From assembly GCF_009765995.1 (NCBI RefSeq), contig NZ_LMUI01000030.1, positions 124,001 through 188,000 on the forward strand: DNA of 64,000 nucleotides. The letters run 5' to 3'. Made by a program: the position numbers and the translations under genes. The notes below the pieces were generated by a model that worked only from the letters and a program-made list of their open reading frames with translations, made no database searches and had not been told where the DNA came from. Positions 59,237 to 64,000 of this stretch are shown piece by piece. The stretch is from Methylocapsa sp. S129. GTDB taxonomy: Bacteria; Pseudomonadota; Alphaproteobacteria; Rhizobiales; Beijerinckiaceae. Position 1 is the first letter of the stretch, and each line of letters opens with the position of its first letter.

Positions 59237-59653
59237 GTGTAAATAAGAAAAGACGCCTCTTTCGGGCCTCTATGCAAATCTCAGGCGATTGCGCGCCCTC
59301 CCGCTGATGCGAAGGCCGACTTCTCCTGCAAGTGAGAAGGGCGCGCGCGTCCCGCTCGCTATTCCGGCAAGGCGCCGCGATCTTGAGCAGTCTCTGACGT
59401 ACGCCTCCGCTCCCAGGCCCAATGTTACGGGTTTGCTCGCTCAGGAACCGCTTGTCTATCGCCCGGCTAAGGTCGTTGGGACCCATCGAAACGGGCCGTC
59501 GAAGCGTTTCACCCGCCATCGTCGGGAACACGCCTCAACGTTCGGCCAGCATGCATTCATCGAGACGGGGACCTAACAGGAATTCACCAGACGGCGCAGA
59601 CCGGCAATTTCTTCGCCAAGTCGTTCCATTTGCGCCGGCGTTGCGATTCCAGA

Positions 59654-59670
59654 TGCACGATCTTTGAGCA
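59654..59670. promoter_or_regulatory. NtrC-like upstream activator site
   Basis: TGCACGATCTTTGAGCA matches 13 of 17 positions of the enteric NtrC consensus TGCACYAWWWTGGTGCA, including both TGCA-type ends. Its centre is about 130 nt upstream of the predicted sigma-54 start. The half-site TGCACGAT recurs at 59714-59721, exactly 60 bp downstream. Confidence 0.5.
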
Positions 59671-59698
59671 TCCAAGGCACGCAAAATCAGCACGCAAC

Positions 59699-59746
59699 CC
59701 TAGATTATAAGCATGCACGATAGACTAATTGTATGCAATATCTAGG
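59699..59746. promoter_or_regulatory. Imperfect 48-bp dyad containing TTGTATGCAA
   Basis: Arms CCTAGAT (59699-59705) and ATCTAGG (59740-59746) bound a dyad. Inner arms also pair imperfectly (AAGCATGCA on the left with TTGTATGCAA at 59729-59738). The decamer TTGTATGCAA differs by one base from the TTGTATACAA palindrome at 49098, next to the GntR gene. It lies 23 nt upstream of the sigma-54 promoter, a position suitable for repression. Confidence 0.5.
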
Positions 59747-59768
59747 CTATGAATACATAAAGTGATTT

Positions 59769-59784
59769 TGGCATGCTCCTTGCT
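59769..59784 (+). promoter_or_regulatory. Sigma-54 (-24/-12) promoter of the BMP importer/biuH operon
   Basis: TGGCATGCTCCTTGCT matches TGGCACG-N4-TTGCW except for one T in the -24 box; the GG and GC doublets and spacing are exact. Transcription would start near 59795, giving a leader of about 48 nt before the ATG at 59843. Nitrogen-limitation control through NtrC is inferred. Confidence 0.8.
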
Positions 59785-59842
59785 TTTCCCTCAACGCAGG
59801 CACGACATTTGCTCGCGCCTCCTATCGATAGAGGATCTCCCC

Positions 59843-60958
59843 ATGGCACTAGCGAACCTTTCTCGTCGCGCGTTTCTGCAAACCACCGCCGCCGGAACGG
59901 CGGGCCTGGCGTTGAGCCTGGGGGGCGCGACGCGCGCTTTCGCAGCCGATCTTACCGTCGGCATTGTCTATGTCGGCGCACGCGACGACTTCGGTTGGAA
60001 CCAGGCGCATGCGGTCGCCATTCAGGCGTTGAAACTGGTGCCCGGCGTCAAGGTCGTCGAGGAGGAGAACGTTCCTGAGACCGACGCCTGCGCCAAGACA
60101 ATGGAATCGATGATCAACCTCGATGGCGCCGGGCTGATCCTGGCGACGTCCTTTGGCTATTACACGCCCTTCGTCGTCGACATGGCCAAGAAATACCCCA
60201 AAGTTGAATTCCGCCATGCCGCGCCCTTGTGGGACAAGGACAAGGACCCGAAGAACGCGGGCAGCTATTTCGGCTATCTCAACCAGGGCCATTATGTCGA
60301 CGGCGTCGCCGCCGGACTGTCGACCAAATCGAACAAGCTTGGCTTCGTCGCCGCCAAACCGATCGCCAGCGTGCTCAGCAACATCAATTCGTTCATGCTG
60401 GGCGCGCGCAAGGTCAATCCGAACGCAGTGGTGCAGGTGATCTTCACCGGCGACTGGTCGATGCCGGTGCGTGAGGCGGAAGCGGCGAGCGCGTTGGTCG
60501 ATGCGGGCTGCGACGTCATCACCTGCCATGTCGACTCGCCCAAGGTCGTGATCGAGACGGCCGAAAAACGCGGCGTGAAAAGCTGCGGCCATAACGCCAG
60601 TCAGGCGCCGCTTGCGCCCAAAGGCTTCATCACCGGCGCCGAATACAAATGGGAGACCATCTACAAGGGCTACGCCGCCGACCTTGCCGCCGGTAAAACG
60701 CTGTCGAACTTCACCGCCGGCGGCATCGAGCTCGATATGGTGCAGAACACGCCGTTCGGCGCCGGCGCGACCGACGCGGCCAAGACCGCCGCGACGGCGG
60801 CGATCGCCGATATGAAGGCGAAGAAGCCGATCTATGTCGGTCCGCTGAAAGACAATAAGACCGGCAAGATCGTCATCGACAAGACCTATGGCAATCTCGA
60901 CCCCTACCTCGATCAGATGAACTATCTGCTCGAAGGCGTTGTCGGCTCGATCACTTAA
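59843..60958 (+). CDS. BMP-family ABC transporter substrate-binding protein, Tat-exported
   Basis: A 371-residue basic-membrane-protein/PnrA-type binding protein. The leader has a twin-arginine motif (LSRRAFLQTTAAGTAG) and a cleavage near AFA-AD. GIVYVGARDDFGWNQAHAVAIQALK and the LILATSFGYYTPFVVDMAKKYP strand are typical of BMP proteins that bind nucleosides and other purine- or ring-like compounds. GAGGA lies 8 nt before the ATG. It is followed 12 nt later by two permeases. Linked to biuret and triazine-ring enzymes, its ligand is probably cyanuric acid, barbiturate or a related ring. Confidence 0.9.
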   Translation: MALANLSRRAFLQTTAAGTAGLALSLGGATRAFAADLTVGIVYVGARDDFGWNQAHAVAIQALKLVPGVKVVEEENVPETDACAKTMESMINLDGAGLILATSFGYYTPFVVDMAKKYPKVEFRHAAPLWDKDKDPKNAGSYFGYLNQGHYVDGVAAGLSTKSNKLGFVAAKPIASVLSNINSFMLGARKVNPNAVVQVIFTGDWSMPVREAEAASALVDAGCDVITCHVDSPKVVIETAEKRGVKSCGHNASQAPLAPKGFITGAEYKWETIYKGYAADLAAGKTLSNFTAGGIELDMVQNTPFGAGATDAAKTAATAAIADMKAKKPIYVGPLKDNKTGKIVIDKTYGNLDPYLDQMNYLLEGVVGSIT

Positions 60959-60970
60959 AGCGAGGGCGCG

Positions 60971-62104
60971 ATGAGCACCGGGGCGCCGACGGCGAGCGAA
61001 GTTCCGGCGGTGGCGATGAAGCCGGCCGCCGGATCGGATTTCGCGTTGCGGTTGCGCGCCAATTCCGAATATGTGGCGATCCCGGCTTTTGCGCTTCTGA
61101 TGGCGGCGCTGTTGTTCGCGCTGTTCCTGCTGGCGATCGGCAAGTCGCCGATCGACTTTGTCGCTTACGTCTGGCGCGGCGGATTCGGCACGGCGTTCTC
61201 CTTCCAGAACACGCTGCAGCGCTCCTCGCCGCTGATCCTGACGGCGCTCGCCGTCGCGATACCCGCCCGCATCGGCCTGATCATGATCGGCGCCGAGGGC
61301 GCGTTGGTGCTGGGAGGTTTCGCGGCGGCGGCGATCGCGGTGCCGATGATCGGCGTCGCGCCGCCGTTCCTAACGCTCGCCATCATGGTCGTGGCCGCGA
61401 TCGCGGTGGGAGGACTGTGGGTCGGAATCGCCGGTTATTTGCGCTATGCGCGCGGCGTCAACGAGACCATTGCGTCACTCTTGCTGACCTATATCGGCAT
61501 CGCAATTATGAACTTTTTTGTCGAGGGCGTCCTGCGCGACGCCAGCAACCCCAACAAGCCTTCGACCAAGCCGCTCGGCGACGCCTATATGGTCGGCAAA
61601 ATACCTGGCACGGATGTGCATTGGGGCTTTGCCGTCGGCGTCCTGCTCGCCATCGCGCTTTACATCCTGATGACGCGCACGACCTTCGGTTTCGCGGCGC
61701 GCGTTACGGGTGGAAATTTTCGCGCCGCGCTCGCGCAAGGCCTGCCCGTCGGCAAACTGATCGTAAGCTGCGCGATGATAGCGGGCGGCTGCGCGGGGCT
61801 GGCGGGCTTCTTCGAAGTGGCGGCGATCCAGGGCCGCGCCAACGCCTCGCTGGCGGCGGGCTATGGCTTCACCGGCATTCTCGTGTCGTTTCTCGCGCGC
61901 CATAATCCGCTCGTCATCGTTCCCGTCGCGATATTGTTCGGCGGCCTCGTCGCGTCCGGCGGCCTGATCCAGCGCCGCATGGATCTGCCCGACGCGACCG
62001 TTCTGGTGCTGCAGGGCCTCATCTTCGTCGTCCTGCTGACCTCGGAGACGCTCTACGGCCGCTTTGCTTTCTTCAAGCCGATCAAGGGAAGAGACCGGAC
62101 ATGA
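60971..62104 (+). CDS. BMP-type ABC transporter permease 1 (NupP-like)
   Basis: A 377-residue permease with about nine hydrophobic helices. FQNTLQRSSPLILTALAVAIPARIGLIMIGAEGALVLGG is the signature of BPD_transp_2 permeases linked to BMP proteins, and YLRYARGVNETIASLLLTYIGIAIMNFFVEG is a conserved cytoplasmic and membrane segment. GAGGG precedes the ATG. The stop overlaps the next permease start (ATGA). No matching ATPase gene is found between the binding protein and permeases, where it usually occurs; it may lie beyond the window. Confidence 0.9.
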   Translation: MSTGAPTASEVPAVAMKPAAGSDFALRLRANSEYVAIPAFALLMAALLFALFLLAIGKSPIDFVAYVWRGGFGTAFSFQNTLQRSSPLILTALAVAIPARIGLIMIGAEGALVLGGFAAAAIAVPMIGVAPPFLTLAIMVVAAIAVGGLWVGIAGYLRYARGVNETIASLLLTYIGIAIMNFFVEGVLRDASNPNKPSTKPLGDAYMVGKIPGTDVHWGFAVGVLLAIALYILMTRTTFGFAARVTGGNFRAALAQGLPVGKLIVSCAMIAGGCAGLAGFFEVAAIQGRANASLAAGYGFTGILVSFLARHNPLVIVPVAILFGGLVASGGLIQRRMDLPDATVLVLQGLIFVVLLTSETLYGRFAFFKPIKGRDRT

Positions 62105-63018
62105 ATGATGGGCTCGCGACCGTCCTCATCGCCATGCTGGGAGGCGCAATCCGCGTCTCGACCCCTTTCATGTTCGTCGCGCTTGGCGAATGCCTGACGG
62201 AGAAATCGGGGCGGGTCAATCTCGGCCTTGAGGGCACATTGGTGCTGGGCGCGATGGTCGCCTATGCCGCCTCCTATCACACCGGCTCGCCCTGGGCCGG
62301 CGTTTTTGCAGCAGGCGTCGCCGGCTCCGCGCTGGGCGCCATGCACGGATCGATCTGCAAATTGCCGAAGGTCAACGATGTCGCGGTCGGCATTGCGATG
62401 ATGTTGTTTGGCACCGGCGTCGCGTTCTTCTTCGGCAAGCCCTACATCCAGCCGACCGCGCCGCGCCTGCCCTCCTTGCCGCTCGGCGGCTGGAGCGACA
62501 GTTCGAGCCTCAAAAGCGCGCTCGACGTCAATCCTTTGTTTTTCGTCGGCATCGTCATTGCGATCGTCATGGCCTGGGCTTTGCGCAATACGCGCTGGGG
62601 CTTGGTGGTGCGCACCGTCGGCGATAGCGCGGCGGCGGCGCGCGCGATGGGCATTTCGGTCGATCTCGTGCGCTTTCTGACCACAACGGTCGGCGGCTTT
62701 CTGGCCGGCGTCGGCGGCGCCTTTCTCTCGCTGTCCTATCCCGGCTCCTGGAACCAGGGCCTTTCGTCGGGGCAAGGGCTGATGGCGGTGGCTTTGGTTA
62801 TTTTCGCACGCTGGAATCCGATGCGCTGCGTGATCGCCGCTTTGTTGTTTGGCGGCGCCGGCGCGATCGGGCCGGCGCTGCAATCGGTGGGGATTACCCA
62901 AGGCTATTATTTCTTCAACGCCGCCCCCTACATCCTCACGCTCGTCATCATGATCGCGACATCGAGCGCCAAACGCTCGGCGCGCGACATGCCGGGCGAA
63001 CTCTCGATGGCGCGCTAG
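62101..63018 (+). CDS. BMP-type ABC transporter permease 2 (NupQ-like)
   Basis: A 305-residue permease with eight or so hydrophobic helices. [39 protein letters not shown]-type sequence at the N-terminus and [28 protein letters not shown] near residue 190 match the second BPD_transp_2 permease of nucleoside-type importers. It is translationally coupled to permease 1 by ATGA and followed 38 nt later by biuH. The pore would be a heterodimer of the two. Confidence 0.9.
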   Translation: MNDGLATVLIAMLGGAIRVSTPFMFVALGECLTEKSGRVNLGLEGTLVLGAMVAYAASYHTGSPWAGVFAAGVAGSALGAMHGSICKLPKVNDVAVGIAMMLFGTGVAFFFGKPYIQPTAPRLPSLPLGGWSDSSSLKSALDVNPLFFVGIVIAIVMAWALRNTRWGLVVRTVGDSAAAARAMGISVDLVRFLTTTVGGFLAGVGGAFLSLSYPGSWNQGLSSGQGLMAVALVIFARWNPMRCVIAALLFGGAGAIGPALQSVGITQGYYFFNAAPYILTLVIMIATSSAKRSARDMPGELSMAR

Positions 63019-63056
63019 GGACGCGCGTTTCTTCTCTGACGCGGACGCCTAGCATC

Positions 63057-63734
63057 ATGCCGACCATCGCCGCCGACCCCTATCCCTGGCCCTATAACGG
63101 CGACTGGCGCCCCCAGAACACCGCCGTCATCGTCATCGACATGCAGACCGATTTCTGCGGCAAGGGCGGTTATGTCGATTCCATGGGCTATGATCTCGCG
63201 CTGACCAGAGCGCCGATCAAGCCGATCGCGGGCCTGCTCGCCGCTATGCGCGCCAAGGGCTACCATATCTTCCACACGCGCGAGGGTCACCGGCCCGACC
63301 TTGCCGACCTGCCGCCCAACAAGCGCTGGCGCTCGCAGCGCATCGGCGCCGGCATCGGCGATTCCGGCCCTTGCGGGCGCATCCTCATCCGCGGCGAGCC
63401 CGGCTGGAACATCATCGACGAACTCGCGCCCGAGCCCGGCGAACCGATCATTGACAAGCCTGGCAAGGGCTCGTTCTGCGCGACCGATCTCGAATTGATC
63501 ATGCGCACGCGCGGCATCGACAATCTCGTGCTGACCGGCATCACGACCGATGTCTGCGTGCACACCACCATGCGCGAGGCCAATGATCGCGGCTTCGAAT
63601 GCCTGCTGTTGGAGGATTGCTGCGCCGCGACCGACCACGGCAATCATCTCGCCGCGATCAAAATGGTCAAGATGCAGGGCGGCGTGTTCGGCGCCGTCAG
63701 CGATTCCGCGACCTTCGTCGCGGGCCTGCCATGA
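63057..63734 (+). CDS. biuH: Biuret hydrolase (isochorismatase-like cysteine hydrolase)
   Basis: A 225-residue cysteine hydrolase. Catalytic triad Asp28 (VIDMQTDF), Lys134 (IIDKPGKG) and Cys167 (TTDVCVHTT) aligns with Asp36, Lys142 and Cys175 of Rhizobium leguminosarum BiuH at a constant offset of 8. The DPYPWPYNG start, [28 protein letters not shown] and [11 protein letters not shown] stretches are characteristic of biuret hydrolase and distinguish it from RutB. It converts biuret to allophanate and ammonia. Its stop overlaps the next gene's start by ATGA, placing it in one operon with the ring-opening enzyme. Confidence 0.93.
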   Translation: MPTIAADPYPWPYNGDWRPQNTAVIVIDMQTDFCGKGGYVDSMGYDLALTRAPIKPIAGLLAAMRAKGYHIFHTREGHRPDLADLPPNKRWRSQRIGAGIGDSGPCGRILIRGEPGWNIIDELAPEPGEPIIDKPGKGSFCATDLELIMRTRGIDNLVLTGITTDVCVHTTMREANDRGFECLLLEDCCAATDHGNHLAAIKMVKMQGGVFGAVSDSATFVAGLP

Positions 63735-64000
63735 CGCGCCAAGCCTTCGTCCATCGCATCGCGACGCGGGCGCCCGACGATATCCAGCCGCTCGAGGCGA
63801 TGCTCGTCTCGGGGGAAATCAGGGCGCCGGGCCTCGTCGCGATCCTCGGCAAGACGGAAGGCAACGGTTGCGTCAATGATTTCACGCGAGGATTTGCGAG
63901 CCGCGCACTGAAAGACCTGCTCAAGCGCCATATGCCGGCAGCCGAGGCCGAAGCCGTCTGCATCGTCATGTCGGGCGGCACGGAAGGCGCGCTCTCGCCT
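63731..64000 (+). CDS. Ring-opening amidohydrolase (cyanuric acid hydrolase/barbiturase), N-terminal part
   Basis: Ninety codons are visible before the window ends. [22 protein letters not shown] and [13 protein letters not shown] are diagnostic of the AtzD/TrzD/barbiturase family. Lys41 and Ser81 correspond to the first Lys-Ser catalytic pair (Lys42 and Ser85 in AtzD). The family opens cyanuric acid or barbituric acid rings. Discriminating residues lie in the missing C-terminal two thirds, but biuH and atzF in the same locus favour cyanuric acid, whose carboxybiuret product decarboxylates to biuret. The start overlaps the biuH stop. Confidence 0.92.
   Translation, partial: MTRQAFVHRIATRAPDDIQPLEAMLVSGEIRAPGLVAILGKTEGNGCVNDFTRGFASRALKDLLKRHMPAAEAEAVCIVMSGGTEGALSP

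Larger units (their letters stand above)
59237..59842. other. Divergent regulatory region between atzF and the BMP importer operon
   Basis: Over 600 nt without a convincing gene. The right-hand 200 nt hold a regulatory array: NtrC-like site 59654-59670, long inverted repeat 59699-59746 and sigma-54 promoter 59769-59784. The left part (59281-59600) has open frames on both strands with no ribosome site or recognised family; it may be a mobile-element remnant or a structured transcript, but I cannot support either. Confidence 0.5.

Noticed and set aside
59274-59288. A possible third sigma-54 promoter (minus strand) upstream of atzF
   Set aside because: The -12 part (TTTGC) is good and the spacing to the start is right, but the essential -24 GG reads CG, so I do not call it.
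59281-59600. A guanidine-type or other known riboswitch leader for atzF
   Set aside because: I could not find the conserved core of any riboswitch class I know in either orientation.

Overview
The window is GC-rich (mid-60s percent by eye), with tightly packed operons, many ATGA start/stop overlaps, Tat-type signal peptides on ABC binding proteins, and many GntR, LysR and TetR regulators. Family content and style point to an alphaproteobacterium of the Hyphomicrobiales; placement near Beijerinckiaceae is only an impression. No rRNA, tRNA, CRISPR array, intact insertion sequence or replication origin was seen. Almost everything is uptake-plus-catabolism modules, each with its own regulator.

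Region by region. (1) 1-6470: a leftward operon for a NitT/TauT-type ABC importer, an FAD oxidoreductase, a CaiB-type CoA transferase and the start of an enoyl-CoA hydratase, facing a divergent LysR regulator. (2) 6600-10180: TetR regulator with SDR, and NADH-azoreductase divergent from a LysR regulator. (3) 10557-10904 and 24892-25195: two inverted copies of a non-coding dispersed repeat. (4) 11.0-17.1 kb: a deaminase, an M24 peptidase, a leftward lactonase/SDR/DUF2891 operon, a CHMI-like tautomerase and two small genes. (5) 17.2-26.9 kb: GntR regulator, a sugar-type ABC importer, two tandem LVIVD-repeat beta-propeller proteins, and a leftward aldolase pair (RraA-like, DapA-like). (6) 27.3-32.9 kb: an EamA exporter and a five-gene Liv-type ABC importer. 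(7) 33.0-44.0 kb: a shikimate dehydrogenase, 3-dehydroshikimate dehydratase (quiC), a GntR regulator, a Gfo/Idh oxidoreductase and three ester hydrolases including a tannase/feruloyl-esterase homologue. This looks like an island that de-esterifies plant phenolic esters and converts shikimate-type acids to protocatechuate. (8) 44.1-48.1 kb: a 979-residue TPR protein and an exported protein of ten 23-residue repeats. (9) 48.3-64.0 kb: a nitrogen-scavenging region.

The most striking part is region 9. It encodes allophanate hydrolase (atzF), biuret hydrolase (biuH) and the N-terminus of a ring-opening amidohydrolase (cyanuric acid hydrolase/barbiturase type). With them are a BMP-type importer, a second PotABCD-like importer, a hydantoin racemase with both catalytic cysteines, an alpha/beta hydrolase, RidA, a PuuE-like deacetylase and a putatively exported PCMT-like methyltransferase. 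Both importer operons are preceded by strong sigma-54 (-24/-12) promoter sequences at 49245-49260 and 59769-59784. Near-identical palindromes (TTGTATACAA, TTGTATGCAA) lie upstream of each and may bind the GntR protein encoded at 48276-49028. An NtrC-like site lies upstream of the second promoter. The inferred picture is a nitrogen-limitation regulon for cyclic ureides or s-triazine rings: import, ring opening, biuret to allophanate, allophanate to ammonia and CO2.
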